In this document: one piece after another, positions 29,006-37,456 of the stretch
How the letters are laid out: the number at the start of each line of letters is the position of its first letter
Numbering within the stretch: the first letter of the stretch is position 1
Assembly (NCBI GenBank): GCA_017434455.1
Contig: JAFRFG010000042.1
Span: forward strand, 1-37,855
From: Thermoguttaceae bacterium
GTDB lineage: Bacteria; Planctomycetota; Planctomycetia; Pirellulales; Thermoguttaceae
DNA length: 37,855 bases
Reading direction: 5' to 3'
Translations under genes and position numbers: made by a program
The notes under the pieces: generated by a model
Told to the model about the DNA's origin: nothing
Database searches by the model: none
The model's input: the letters and a program-made list of their open reading frames with translations, nothing else

Positions 29006-30277
29006 TTACAGCGACTTCGACTCACCACCACTGGCCGAACCCATGGCGCCCCAGACACCGTAGGGGGAGCGACCGGAATCAACCGCGGTGAGGGTCAGGT
29101 CACCGGTGTCAATACCATCGGAGACGAAGGAGACCGAACCGTCGAGGCGAGCGACGTTCATACCACCCGGGTGGTAGCTCGAACCGGACTGCAGAGCACG
29201 CTGGTCGTCACCGGCGTTACCGGTACCGGACTGGGCGGCGTTATCAGCGCTGTAGCAGTTCGGGCCGTTCGGCGGCAGAATGGTCGAGAAGTTCGAGAAC
29301 CCGGTGTTACCATCGGCCCAACGGGTACCGAACGCACCGCTGACGACCGCGCCGCTGCCGTAGTTCTTGCCGTTGATGTTGGTCGACATGCACAGCGACG
29401 GCTGACCGTAGACGGCCGGGTTGCTGTTGGAAGCGTCGCTGCCGATACCGGCGACAGCGCCGGAGACATACTGGATCGCCTGACGGACATCCGGACCGGA
29501 GGTGATGGACCAGGAAGTACCGGTACCGATGCACTTCTCACCGAGGACGATGGTGTTGCTCGTACCATCGGTGGCGGAGGACATCTTGTTGTAGGAGTTC
29601 CAGCCGGCGATCGCGCAGCGCGGGTTCGGGAAGTACGGCTTGCCGCCGTTGCAGTCGCGGTACGGATACGCGCAGTCGTCCGGCCAGTCACCGGAGCAGC
29701 GGACGTAGTTGATCTTCGCAGGACGCAGACCGGTCTCGTTGTTCGAGGTGTGGCAGACGGCTTCGAACTCAAGCTGCGACTCGGACGGGCAGACCAGAGC
29801 GTTCAGCTGAGCGGTCGAGGCGACGTAGTCCCTGTAGAACTGCGACAGAACGGTGAGGGTGGTGCCGCTGGCGCCAGCCAGACCACCGGAACCGGCGACG
29901 GTAACGCCGGAAGCGCCGTTGCCCGGACCCGGGAGGTTGAGCATGTTCTCGTAGAGGGTCGGCTGCTCAATGTAGGGGAGCAGAGCGACGGCATAGTTCA
30001 GACGACCGTAGGTGTAATAGTTGTACGGGCTGAACTCCAGACCGCCGAGGTGAACCGGCTGGTTGTTGTTCTTCCAAGCGTTGCACGGCAGCGACTCCAT
30101 GTTGATGTCCGCATAGTTGTGGATCGCCAACGCGAGCTGCTTGAGGTTGTTCGTGCACTTCATACGACGGGCGGCCTCACGGGCTGCCTGGACGGCCGGC
30201 AGAAGCAGACCGATCAAGATGCCGATGATCGCGATGACGACCAACAGCTCGACAAGAGTGAAACCTCTCTTCTTCAT
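29006..30277 (-). CDS. DUF1559 pseudopilin-like protein, tandem paralogue A
   Basis: The 423-residue product starts at the ATG 8 nt after GGAGG (the in-frame ATG at 30292 overlaps the ribosome site). The N-terminus is [20 protein letters not shown], a prepilin peptidase site plus hydrophobic helix, then [20 protein letters not shown]. Blocks shared with paralogues B and [66 protein letters not shown], the H-X9-DG motif ([12 protein letters not shown]) and the tail [16 protein letters not shown]. It carries a Gly/Ser/Ala-rich insert near residues 95-125 that the others lack. These proteins are thought to be exported by the type II/IV machinery; their function is unknown. Confidence 0.94.
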   Translation of the reverse strand: MKKRGFTLVELLVVIAIIGILIGLLLPAVQAAREAARRMKCTNNLKQLALAIHNYADINMESLPCNAWKNNNQPVHLGGLEFSPYNYYTYGRLNYAVALLPYIEQPTLYENMLNLPGPGNGASGVTVAGSGGLAGASGTTLTVLSQFYRDYVASTAQLNALVCPSESQLEFEAVCHTSNNETGLRPAKINYVRCSGDWPDDCAYPYRDCNGGKPYFPNPRCAIAGWNSYNKMSSATDGTSNTIVLGEKCIGTGTSWSITSGPDVRQAIQYVSGAVAGIGSDASNSNPAVYGQPSLCMSTNINGKNYGSGAVVSGAFGTRWADGNTGFSNFSTILPPNGPNCYSADNAAQSGTGNAGDDQRALQSGSSYHPGGMNVARLDGSVSFVSDGIDTGDLTLTAVDSGRSPYGVWGAMGSASGGESKSL

Positions 30278-30307
30278 AGTATCATCCTCCAATGGGAATG
30301 GGATTTT

Positions 30308-30353
30308 GGCGCGATGCTCTTATGCGATTACATAAAATAAACTACAGCGCGCC
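30308..30353 (-). promoter_or_regulatory. Conserved leader element of DUF1559 paralogue A
   Basis: Arms GGCGCG (30353-30348) and CGCGCC (30313-30308) enclose about 34 nt. A 28-bp stretch (30307-30334 on the plus strand, core GCGATGCTCTTATGCGAT) is identical to the one before paralogue B, while flanking DNA differs. TTGCAG stands 16-17 bp from a TTATTT within this region and could be the promoter. It is either an operator with promoter or a structured mRNA leader. Confidence 0.55.
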
Positions 30354-30645
30354 GAAACTGCAATTTGATTTTTGACTCAGCGAAAGGGCGTTTTCAAAGG
30401 GCCGTCTTCGCTCCCCGCCGGATGAAGACAGGAGACCCGTCTCCCCCCGGCAATTTCTAGAGTACCACAGAAAATAATTCTCGTCAAGCAAATTGCATTC
30501 GAAAAAGAGAAAAAATTATTTATATAAGTGAATAACCCTGTTTTTTAGGGCTTTTCGCCCCCTTTTGGGCGGAAATTTTTTGGTTTTTCCCGTTCACCCA
30601 CCCCAAATCTCACTTTTTTCTTCCCGAAAGGGACCTTTGGCGGGC

Positions 30646-30693
30646 AAAAATGACGAAGACACCCCTCCGCGGAGCGGAATCCGCGGCGGGGTG
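30646..30693 (-). terminator. Terminator-like hairpin after DUF1559 paralogue B
   Basis: CACCCC-T-CCGCGG (30660-30672) pairs with CCGCGG-C-GGGGTG (30681-30693), a 12-bp stem with one mismatch. Only a short T run, about 10 nt later on the minus strand, follows it. The outer CACCCC/GGGGTG arms are shared with the hairpin after A, and the hairpin after C keeps most of them. Confidence 0.55.
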
Positions 30694-30732
30694 CCGTTCG
30701 CCGGCTTCACTTAAGCCGTGGTGTTTGCTTGG

Positions 30733-31971
30733 TTACAGCGACTTCGACTCACCGCCGCTGGCCGAACCCATGGCGCCCCAGACACCGTAGGGGGACCGGC
30801 CGGAATCGACCGCGCGCAGCGTCAGATCGCCGGTGTCGACACCGTCGGAAACGAAGCCGACCGAGCCGTCGAGGCGTGCCACGTTGACCCCGCCGGGGTG
30901 GTAGCTCGAAGCGGACTGCAGGCCGCGCTGGTCGTCGCCGGCGTTACCGGTACTGCTCTGGGCGGGATTCTGGTTGCTGTAGCAGTTCGGGCCGTTCGGC
31001 GGCAGAATCGTCGAGAAGTTCGAGAAACCGGTGTTGCCGTCGGCCCAACGGGTACCGAACGCGCCGCTGACGACCGGGCTGCTGCCGTAGTTCCTGCCGT
31101 TGATATTGGTCGACATGCACAGCGACGGCTGACCGTAGTTCACCGGATTGCTGTTGGACGCGTCGCTGCCGATACCGGCCACAGCGCCCTCGACATACTG
31201 GATCGCCTGACGGATATCCGGGCCGGAGGTCATCGAGAACGAATTCCCGGTACCGATGCACTTTTCGCCGATCACGATCGTGTTGCTCGTACCGTCGGTC
31301 GCGGATGACATTTTGTTGTAGGAGTTCCAGCTGGTGATCGCGCAGCGCGGATTCGGGAAGTACGGCTTGCCGCCGTTGCAGTCGCGGTACGGATACGCGC
31401 AGTCGTCCGGCCAGTCGCCGGAGCAGCGGGCGTAGTTGATCTTCGCCGGACGCAGTCCGCTGCTGTCGGTGGAGGTATGAGCGACAGCTTCGTACTCAAG
31501 CTGCGACTCCGACGGGCAGACCAAAGCGGGGAGCTGAGCGGTCGAGGCCATATAATCCTTGTACCACTGAGCCAAAACCGCGTCGCTGCCGATATGGGCG
31601 CCGCCGGCGATCGTCACGCCGGTCGGGACATGGCTGACCTGCTCATACAGCGTCTGCTGCTCAATATAGGGGAGCAGCGCGACGGCGTAGTTGAGACGTC
31701 CATAGGTGACGTACTTGTACGGGGCGTACGTATTCCCCCCAATGGTGACGTTCTGGTTGACGTTCTTCCACATGTTGCACGGCAGCGACTCCATGTTGAT
31801 GTCCGCGTAGTTGTGGATCGCCAACGCGAGCTGCTTAAGGTTGTTCGTGCACTTCATACGACGGGCGGCCTCACGGGCCGCCTGAACTGCAGGCAAGAGC
31901 AGGCCAATCAAGATGCCGATGATCGCGATGACGACCAGGAGCTCAACAAGAGTAAAACCTCGCTTCTTCAT
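30733..31971 (-). CDS. DUF1559 pseudopilin-like protein, tandem paralogue B
   Basis: The 412-residue product starts at the ATG behind GGAGG. The first 50 residues are the same as in paralogue A, including [20 protein letters not shown]. Long blocks in the middle and C-terminal half are nearly identical ([57 protein letters not shown]). The variable part is confined mostly to residues 55-155, where A has a long Gly/Ser/Ala-rich insert and B a shorter [15 protein letters not shown] segment. It is the middle gene of a same-strand array. Confidence 0.94.
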   Translation of the reverse strand: MKKRGFTLVELLVVIAIIGILIGLLLPAVQAAREAARRMKCTNNLKQLALAIHNYADINMESLPCNMWKNVNQNVTIGGNTYAPYKYVTYGRLNYAVALLPYIEQQTLYEQVSHVPTGVTIAGGAHIGSDAVLAQWYKDYMASTAQLPALVCPSESQLEYEAVAHTSTDSSGLRPAKINYARCSGDWPDDCAYPYRDCNGGKPYFPNPRCAITSWNSYNKMSSATDGTSNTIVIGEKCIGTGNSFSMTSGPDIRQAIQYVEGAVAGIGSDASNSNPVNYGQPSLCMSTNINGRNYGSSPVVSGAFGTRWADGNTGFSNFSTILPPNGPNCYSNQNPAQSSTGNAGDDQRGLQSASSYHPGGVNVARLDGSVGFVSDGVDTGDLTLRAVDSGRSPYGVWGAMGSASGGESKSL

Positions 31972-32002
31972 AGTTCTATCCTCCAAACGGGCAAAGGATT
32001 GT

Positions 32003-32059
32003 GGCGCGATGCTCTTATGCGATTACATAGGAAAAAACCACAGCGCGCCATGATGTCAA
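32003..32059 (-). promoter_or_regulatory. Conserved leader element and promoter of DUF1559 paralogue B
   Basis: TTGACA (32059-32054) is a perfect -35 box. It is followed on the minus strand by GGCGCG (32049-32044), a short variable stretch, the 28-bp block identical to paralogue A, and CGCGCC (32008-32003). The -10 is unclear (T-rich, around 32034-32039). Confidence 0.55.
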
Positions 32060-32342
32060 AGTTAGGTTTATTCAGCGGAAGGGACACTTTTTAAGGGCCG
32101 CTTTTGCCAGCGGCGACCGCGCGGCCGTCGGCCCCTCTTCCCTCCAACTTTTTTAATGCTACCATAAAAGATTTTCATATTCAAGTTAAATCCATTCAAA
32201 AAAACGAAAAAATTTTTTCTCTCGGCGAAAAACCGCGTTTTCCCGGCTTTTCGCCCCTTTTTGGGCGGAAAAAAGCGGTTTCGGCGTCTGTTCGCCCCCG
32301 GTGAATCACCCCTTTTCTTCCAGGAAGCGGCTTTTTCAGGGC

Positions 32343-32382
32343 AAAAAAACACCCCGCCGCGGAAGAAAATCCGCAGCGGGGT
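32343..32382 (-). terminator. Rho-independent terminator after DUF1559 paralogue C
   Basis: ACCCCGCCGCGGA (32351-32363) pairs with TCCGCAGCGGGGT (32370-32382), with one mismatch and a 6-nt loop. On the minus strand it is followed by seven T. Confidence 0.88.
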
Positions 32383-32421
32383 TTCTTTCGTCGGCTCAAA
32401 TGAGCCGGTCAGCTGGCATGG

Positions 32422-33669
32422 TTACAGCGATTTCGACTCACCGCCGTTGGCCGAACCCATCGCGCCCCAGACACCGTAGGGGGAACGACCGGAATCGACC
32501 GCGTGCAGCGTCAGGTCGCCGGTGTCGACACCGTCGGAAACAAATCCGACCGAACCGTCGAGCCGCGCCACGTTGACACCGCCCGGATGGTAGCTCGAAG
32601 CGGAGAGCAGACCGCGCTGGTCCACCCCGGATCCGCCGGACGGATCTTCCTCGGCGGTGTAGCAGTTCGGGCCGTTCGGCGGCAGAATCGTCGAGAAGTT
32701 CAGGAAGCCCGTATTGCCGTCAGCCCAACGAACACCGAACGGACCGGCCATCACGGCACTGCTGCCGTAATTCTTGCCGTTGATGTTGGTCGACATGCAC
32801 AGCGACGGCTGACCGGACAGGGCCGGGTTACCCCCGTCGTTGTTCCCCAGCGTCGGAAGAGCGCCGGAGACATACTGCGACGCCGTGCGGATATCCGGAC
32901 CGGAGGTAATGGACCAAGCAGACCCCTTGCCGACGCACTTTTCACCGATAACGATCGTGTTGCTCGTACCGTCGGACGCGCTCGCCAGAGAGTTATAGGA
33001 GTTGAAGCCGGTGATCGCGCAGCGCGGATTCGGGAAGTACGGCCTGCCGCCGTTGGTGTTGCGGTACGGATACGCGCAGTCATCCGGCCAGTCGCCGGAG
33101 CAGCGCATGTAGTTCGTCTTCGCCGGACGCTCCGAGTTGGTGCCGTCAGGCATCACCGAGCAGTGGCACACAGCCGCTTCGCCGGCGTTGGCTTCCGACG
33201 GGCACAGGAGATTCGCGTTCTGAATCACCTCAGAGAAAGACCTCTGCCACTGCCGCAGCAAAATGCTCCGGTTCGGCTCAGTGGTCGGGCAACCGCCCAT
33301 ACCCGCGGCGCTGACACCGGTCGGCGTCTGCATAATCGCCTCGTAGACGGTCGTCTGTTCCATAAACGGGCACAGGGCGACCAGATAGCTGAAGCGTCCA
33401 TAGTTGCAGTAGTTGTACGGGGTGAACGACACACCCTCGATCACGACCGTCTCGTTCCGGTTTTTGATCCCGTTGCACGGCAGCGACCCGTTGTAGGCGT
33501 CCGCGTAGGTGTGGACAGCCAGGGCGATCTGTTTGAGGTTGTTCGTGCATTTCATACGACGGGCGGCCTCACGTGCCGCCTGAACGGCCGGCAGGAGCAG
33601 ACCGATCAAAATGCCGATGATCGCGATCACGACCAGCAGCTCGACCAAAGTAAAACCTTTTTTCTTCAT
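32422..33669 (-). CDS. DUF1559 pseudopilin-like protein, tandem paralogue C
   Basis: The 415-residue product starts at the ATG 9 nt after GGAGG; the 60 codons open upstream have no ribosome site and are rejected. The N-terminus is [20 protein letters not shown]. It shares the block order of A and B ([25 protein letters not shown] segment as [34 protein letters not shown], tail [10 protein letters not shown]) but is the most divergent of the three. It has its own residue 55-170 region ([20 protein letters not shown] onward) with extra Cys residues. It is first in the array in transcription order, with its own promoter and leader hairpin. Confidence 0.94.
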   Translation of the reverse strand: MKKKGFTLVELLVVIAIIGILIGLLLPAVQAAREAARRMKCTNNLKQIALAVHTYADAYNGSLPCNGIKNRNETVVIEGVSFTPYNYCNYGRFSYLVALCPFMEQTTVYEAIMQTPTGVSAAGMGGCPTTEPNRSILLRQWQRSFSEVIQNANLLCPSEANAGEAAVCHCSVMPDGTNSERPAKTNYMRCSGDWPDDCAYPYRNTNGGRPYFPNPRCAITGFNSYNSLASASDGTSNTIVIGEKCVGKGSAWSITSGPDIRTASQYVSGALPTLGNNDGGNPALSGQPSLCMSTNINGKNYGSSAVMAGPFGVRWADGNTGFLNFSTILPPNGPNCYTAEEDPSGGSGVDQRGLLSASSYHPGGVNVARLDGSVGFVSDGVDTGDLTLHAVDSGRSPYGVWGAMGSANGGESKSL

Positions 33670-33697
33670 AAGGCAAAACCTCCATAAAAAATTGGGG

Positions 33698-33740
33698 AAT
33701 CGGAACCGGCCGGCGCCTTTCGTCGGCGCCGCAGCCGATT
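33698..33740 (-). promoter_or_regulatory. Leader hairpin of DUF1559 paralogue C
   Basis: Outer arms AATCGG (33698-33703) and CCGATT (33735-33740) enclose inner CGGCGCC (33711-33717) and GGCGCCG (33725-33731). On the minus strand it is followed by a T6 run just before the ribosome site, so an attenuator-like role is conceivable. Confidence 0.45.
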
Positions 33741-33820
33741 TTTTACAAGAGCTCTCACCCAAACAGCGCAAACGGCGGCTTTTCGGACAAGAACCCGTCG
33801 GGGAACCCCCGGCAAACCAA

Positions 33821-33849
33821 AACCTACCACATTCGCCTTGGCGTGTCAA
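33821..33849 (-). promoter_or_regulatory. Candidate promoter of DUF1559 paralogue C
   Basis: Perfect TTGACA (33849-33844), 17-bp spacer, weak -10 TAGGTT (33826-33821). The leader would be about 145 nt long and include the hairpin at 33698-33740. Confidence 0.5.
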
Positions 33850-34023
33850 GAAAACATTATAAAAAAATAATATTTTCTTTTTTTAGGAACGCCGGGCACC
33901 TTCCTCGCCCGGGAAACACCGGAAAAAACGCTCCTCTTGGGCGGTCCGCGCGCCAAACCAACGGCTCAGGTACCCCCATTGCCCCAAAAGAATTCCCGGG
34001 GCTTTCTTTTGTCCCCGCCGTTG

Positions 34024-34032
34024 TGGTAAAAT
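34024..34032 (+). promoter_or_regulatory. Extended -10 promoter of the esterase-like gene
   Basis: TGGTAAAAT matches the extended -10 form TGnTAtAAT; the -35 region is poor, as is common for this type. The predicted start is at about 34039. Confidence 0.5.
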
Positions 34033-34039
34033 CATCGCG

Positions 34040-34062
34040 TTGTCGGCGGTTCCCGCCGACAA
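34040..34062 (+). promoter_or_regulatory. Stem-loop at the predicted 5' end of the esterase-like mRNA
   Basis: TTGTCGGCGG (34040-34049) and CCGCCGACAA (34053-34062) form a perfect 10-bp stem with a 3-nt loop, starting at or next to the predicted transcription start. 5'-terminal stem-loops of this kind are known to protect mRNAs such as ompA. Confidence 0.5.
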
Positions 34063-34112
34063 GCCGAAACCGCCCGAAACCGTACCCGAATCCCCACGAA
34101 AGGAACCCTTCT

Positions 34113-36161
34113 ATGCGTCTTGCTTCCTTCCTGTTAAGTGCCGCCGCGCTGACCGCCGGCCTGCTGTGCGCCTCCGCGCGCGGCGAGGACGCGAAAACCG
34201 ACGTCCCCGAACCGATTCTCTCCCGTGCCGGTCTGATCGAAAAACCGGACCAGATGGTCTACCGCGTGATGATCAACGGGCTCGACCAGGCCAAAGCCGC
34301 CTGGGAAGAGAACTTCAAGAAGTTAATCCCCGACGGCGACCTGGCCGGCTATCAAACCGCCCGCCGCGAGTACTTCTGGAAGAACCTCGGGGAACTGTGG
34401 GACAAAACCCCGCTCAACCCCCAAGTCACCGGCACGATGACCGGGGAGGACGGCGTCCGGATCGAGAAGATCGTCCTGGAAACCCTCCCCCACTTCTACG
34501 CCACCGGAACGATGTTCCTCCCCGATGAGTCGAAGTACCCGCCCCCCTACCCCGGGGTGCTGGTCGTCTGCGGCCACAGCTTCGAGGGGAAGGCGTGCGA
34601 GCTGTATCAGGGGATCGCGCGGCTCGGCGCCGAGCACGGCCTGGCGATGTACGTTCAAGACCCGATCGACCAGGGGGAACGGATGCAGCATATCGGCGAC
34701 GACGGCAAGCCGTATCTGTCGAGCGTCGCGGCGCACAACGTCGTCGGCGCCACGTCGATTCTGCTCGGCCGCAACGCGGCGACCTTCGAGGTCTGGGATA
34801 TGACCCGCGCGCTGGATTACCTTCAGTCCCGCCCCGATATTATCCCCGACAAACTCGGTGTGGCGGGGAACAGCGGCGGGGGGACGCAGACCTCTTATAT
34901 AATGTCGCTCGACGACCGTGTCGCCGTCGCGACCCCGAGCTGCTATATCTGCTCGCTGTACGGGCACCTGACCCACCAAAGCAACCCGCAGGACGCCGAG
35001 CAGAATATCTTCGGCCAGGCGGCCTTCGGGATGGACCATATCGATTACGTCCTGATGCGCGCCCCCAAGCCGACGCTCCTCTGCACCAAGACCAACGATT
35101 TCTTCAACGTTGCCGACACGTGGGTCGGCTACCGCGCCGCCAAGCGGATCTACTCGCAGCTGCGCCGCGCCGAGAACCTCGATATTATCGAGAACTACGG
35201 CGATCACGGCTACTGCCCCGAGAACCTCGAGGCGAGTATCCGCTGGTTCGTGCGCCACTTCACCGGCCGCGTCGAGGATGTCTCCTGCCCGTTCGTCCCG
35301 TCGTTCGGCAAGGATGTTCCCCCCGACACCCCGACCCTCCCGCTGGTGAGCATCGACGATATCCGCTCCACAGCCAATGGCGTGCTCGGTCTTCCCGAGG
35401 CGCGGACCACCTACGATATCAACCGTGATTTAAACGCCGAGCTTCGCCGGCGCCGCGCCGAGAAGTTCGCCAACCGTTCGGCCGGCGAGCTGGGCGCCGA
35501 CGTGCGCTCTTTGGCCGGCATCCCCGCGTGGGAAGAAATCACCGCGGCGAAGAAGGTCGATGCCCCCGAAAACAGTGACGGCGATATGATTCTCTCCTCC
35601 GAAGAGGGGATTTGGCTGCCGCTGCGCGCCAAAGGGCTCGATACCGCCGACAAAGCCAAAGCGATTAAGCTGATCGTCACCGAAAACGGGCGCGCCAGCG
35701 AGGCCGTCCATCGCCTGTTCGGCATCTTTGCCGACGGCCCGGCCGCCTGCGTCGAGGCGCGCGGATGGGGCGAGAGCAAAAACTCCGGCCCGCAGTACTA
35801 CCAGTACAAGTGGTTCGGTACCGACGGGGTCGCCTTCTACTACGCCTACCTCCTCGGCAAATCGTACGTCGGGATGCGCGCCTTCGACGTTTTGGCCACG
35901 GCCCGCTATTTAGAGGAAACCACCGGCCGGCCGGTCGAGCTGGTCGCCGACGGCCCTTCCTCGGCGATCGTTGCCCTTCACGCCGCGGCCGCCAGCGGCC
36001 GCTTCGCCCCGGTCACGGTGCCGCAAGAGATCCCCACCTGGTCCGAGCGGGTCGACCAAGCCCCGGCGCCGGTGGTTCTGACCGACTTCATCCACGGGGT
36101 GCTCCACAGCTACGACATCGACGACCTGCTGCGCGCTGTCGAGACCAAGCCGCTGCCGTAA
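34113..36161 (+). CDS. Secreted alpha/beta-hydrolase, acetylxylan esterase-like, two-domain
   Basis: The 682-residue product starts at the ATG 8 nt after AAAGGA and has a Sec signal (MRLASFLLSAAALTAGLLCA, then SARGE). The first hydrolase domain has nucleophile Ser254 in GNSGGG, probable Asp329 (KTNDFFN) and His365 (YGDHGYC), plus VLVVCGHSFEGKA near the oxyanion site. The region around 500-680 repeats the layout (ARGWGESKN, then LLGKSYVGMRAFDVLATARYL, then ADGPSSAIVALHAA), like a second hydrolase fold whose elbow is degenerate. Similar planctomycete proteins are annotated as acetylxylan esterase or prolyl oligopeptidase-like. The substrate is probably an esterified polysaccharide, which is inference. 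It is a single gene with a terminator. Confidence 0.82.
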   Translation: MRLASFLLSAAALTAGLLCASARGEDAKTDVPEPILSRAGLIEKPDQMVYRVMINGLDQAKAAWEENFKKLIPDGDLAGYQTARREYFWKNLGELWDKTPLNPQVTGTMTGEDGVRIEKIVLETLPHFYATGTMFLPDESKYPPPYPGVLVVCGHSFEGKACELYQGIARLGAEHGLAMYVQDPIDQGERMQHIGDDGKPYLSSVAAHNVVGATSILLGRNAATFEVWDMTRALDYLQSRPDIIPDKLGVAGNSGGGTQTSYIMSLDDRVAVATPSCYICSLYGHLTHQSNPQDAEQNIFGQAAFGMDHIDYVLMRAPKPTLLCTKTNDFFNVADTWVGYRAAKRIYSQLRRAENLDIIENYGDHGYCPENLEASIRWFVRHFTGRVEDVSCPFVPSFGKDVPPDTPTLPLVSIDDIRSTANGVLGLPEARTTYDINRDLNAELRRRRAEKFANRSAGELGADVRSLAGIPAWEEITAAKKVDAPENSDGDMILSSEEGIWLPLRAKGLDTADKAKAIKLIVTENGRASEAVHRLFGIFADGPAACVEARGWGESKNSGPQYYQYKWFGTDGVAFYYAYLLGKSYVGMRAFDVLATARYLEETTGRPVELVADGPSSAIVALHAAAASGRFAPVTVPQEIPTWSERVDQAPAPVVLTDFIHGVLHSYDIDDLLRAVETKPLP

Positions 36162-36187
36162 ACGCGGCCGCCCGCGCGCTTTAAGAC

Positions 36188-36220
36188 AAAAACGCCCCTC
36201 TGAGAAGCGGGGCGTTTTTT
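36188..36220 (+). terminator. Rho-independent terminator after the esterase-like gene
   Basis: AACGCCCC (36191-36198) pairs with GGGGCGTT (36209-36216) around a loop of about 10 nt and is followed by T. The A run before it allows use by the convergent minus-strand gene. Confidence 0.88.
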
Positions 36221-36233
36221 ATTCCCCCCGACT

Positions 36234-36422
36234 CTAAAAAATGGCCTTAAACAGCCAAACGATCATTTTGACGACAAGCCAAAGCGCCCCGACGACAAGG
36301 GGGATCACGACGAACCAAAGCACTGTGAAAACGACCACCCCGTCCGGACAGCAAAAGCACAAAAGCAGATACACGGAGAAATAAAGAAAGAAAATCAAAC
36401 AGCCGCAGCCCTTGTTTTTCAT
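36234..36422 (-). CDS. Small Cys-rich membrane protein
   Basis: The 62-residue product starts at the ATG 9 nt after AAAGGAG. It begins MKNKGCGCL and has two hydrophobic helices (about 9-28 and 30-58) with Cys residues clustered at 6, 8 and near CFCCPDG. No family is recognised. It is second in a two-gene unit, 20 bp after another small membrane protein whose ribosome site is similar. Confidence 0.7.
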   Translation of the reverse strand: MKNKGCGCLIFFLYFSVYLLLCFCCPDGVVVFTVLWFVVIPLVVGALWLVVKMIVWLFKAIF

Positions 36423-36442
36423 CGTCTTTCGCTCCTTTCTCG

Positions 36443-36730
36443 TCACGTCGCCACAAAGGAAAAGAGGGTCCCAAACACCCAAAAGACAAACTTAAAGATA
36501 TTTTTAATAATATACCATAAAGGCAGGGTTAAGACGGTCAATGTCAAACACAGCGCCGTCAGCTGTCCGATCAGTCCCGGACCGGTGAACAAAAACCAGA
36601 CGCACGCCCCGAGCCACGCGATAAACAAAACCAGCGTGAAACCCGCCAAGAGGAAAGGGGCGTGCTGAAATACATAAAGGGCAGTGAAGAGGTAGAGGGG
36701 AATGATTACAATTCCTGCTAATTGACCCAT
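36443..36730 (-). CDS. Small membrane protein with three to four helices
   Basis: The 95-residue product starts at the ATG 10 nt after AAAGGAG. It is almost entirely hydrophobic: IVIIPLYLFTALYVF, FLLAGFTLVLFIAWLGACVWFL, LTALCLTLTVLTLPLWYII and FVFWVFGTLFSFV. The family is unknown. It is followed 20 bp later by a second small membrane protein, so the two probably act or localise together. A TATAAT at 36769-36764 upstream may be its -10. Confidence 0.72.
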   Translation of the reverse strand: MGQLAGIVIIPLYLFTALYVFQHAPFLLAGFTLVLFIAWLGACVWFLFTGPGLIGQLTALCLTLTVLTLPLWYIIKNIFKFVFWVFGTLFSFVAT

Positions 36731-36763
36731 TGTTTTAGCGCTCCTTTCACGCCGCCGGCCTCC

Positions 36764-36769
36764 ATTATA
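36764..36769 (-). promoter_or_regulatory. Possible -10 element of the small membrane protein pair
   Basis: A perfect TATAAT on the minus strand lies 34 nt before the ATG at 36730. The best hexamer at -35 spacing is TTTCTT, which is weak. Confidence 0.35.
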
Positions 36770-36834
36770 CGCTGGTCGGGCGCGGAAAGAAACACCCTTT
36801 TAGGCAATTTTTCCCATCTCCGCGCGCGGTGGCG

Positions 36835-36864
36835 AAAAAAACGCCGGGGGGGTCTCCTCCGGCG
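36835..36864 (-). terminator. Rho-independent terminator after the coiled-coil lipoprotein gene
   Basis: CGCCGG (36842-36847) and CCGGCG (36859-36864) enclose an 11-nt loop. On the minus strand it is followed by seven T, about 40 nt after the stop codon. Confidence 0.8.
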
Positions 36865-36900
36865 CTTTTTCTTCCGTTCGGCGTGTGAACCGGATCTGTA

Positions 36901-37404
36901 TCAGTACAGCACAGCCCGCTTGGCCTGGGCGACACGCGGCGCGCGGCCGCCGGTCTGTTCCCCGCTTGCCGCCTGGTACGGCACCGCCTGCTGGGTACCC
37001 TGCGGCAGGCGCGGCGCCTGGGGGGCCCTTCTCATCTGGGCCGGATCCATCGCCTCCTGTGTTCCGGCCGGCGCGCCGTTGTGGGCGACTTCCCGCGCCG
37101 GGACCTCCTCAAGCGGCTGGGGAGCAATCGGAACCGCCCGCGCGGTGCTGTTCTGCGCGGAGGCGCCGCGCCTCTTCGCCGAGAGCGGCTCTTCCTTGCC
37201 TTCCAGCTGCTGGCGCAGCCGTTCGTTCTCCCGCTCCAGCTGCTGGATGCGGAATTGGGCGCTGTAGAGCTGGTTTTCCAGAATCCTTGTCTGGTCGATC
37301 AGCAGCGCCTCGTTGATCGCGTACTCTTTGCGCGTCGGCCCGCAGCCGGCGGCGCTCAACAAGAGCAATAACAGCATCACCGAGGTGGAGACAGTCGTTC
37401 TCAT
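36901..37404 (-). CDS. Coiled-coil lipoprotein
   Basis: The 167-residue product has a lipoprotein signal with lipobox SAAGC and Cys21. A heptad-rich helix follows at about 34-72 (ALLIDQTRILENQLYSAQFR, then IQQLERENERLRQQLEG). The C-terminal half is low in complexity, rich in Ala, Pro, Gln and Arg, and probably disordered. It starts 52 bp after the clpP stop with AAGGA before the ATG, so it may share the clpP transcript. Similar short coiled-coil lipoproteins are frequent in planctomycetes; the role is unknown. A lipid anchor plus helix could act as an envelope spacer (inference). Confidence 0.8.
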   Translation of the reverse strand: MRTTVSTSVMLLLLLLSAAGCGPTRKEYAINEALLIDQTRILENQLYSAQFRIQQLERENERLRQQLEGKEEPLSAKRRGASAQNSTARAVPIAPQPLEEVPAREVAHNGAPAGTQEAMDPAQMRRAPQAPRLPQGTQQAVPYQAASGEQTGGRAPRVAQAKRAVLY

Positions 37405-37456
37405 GGCTAGCGCGTCCTTGCGTTAGATCTTTGAATGTACTGGTGTTTAGCGCGTT

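Larger units (their letters stand above)
30278..30732. other. Intergenic region between DUF1559 paralogues A and B
   Basis: No gene is seen. From the B side it holds the probable B terminator (30660-30693), a TTTCGCCC / GGGCGGAAA hairpin near 30553-30575 (also present between B and C), an AT-rich stretch around 30480-30540, and the conserved leader element of A at 30308-30353. The order of elements matches the B-C spacer, so gene and spacer were duplicated together. Confidence 0.6.
31972..32421. other. Intergenic region between DUF1559 paralogues B and C
   Basis: No gene is seen. It contains the terminator of C (32343-32382), a TTTCGCCCC / GGGCGGAAA hairpin near 32248-32273 within a wider AACCGC...GCGGTT pairing, an AT-rich stretch at about 32140-32220, and the conserved leader element and TTGACA of B. 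The organisation parallels the A-B spacer. Confidence 0.6.
33670..34112. other. Divergent intergenic region between DUF1559 C and the esterase-like gene
   Basis: No gene is seen. Minus-strand elements: leader hairpin 33698-33740 and promoter 33821-33849, plus a TATAAT (33861-33856) in the AT-rich stretch 33850-33885. Plus-strand elements: extended -10 at 34024-34032 and the stem-loop 34040-34062. Confidence 0.6.

Noticed and set aside
33670..33849. N-terminal extension of DUF1559 paralogue C by 60 residues
   Set aside because: The extension has no ribosome site, covers the promoter and leader hairpin, and would bury the prepilin signal.
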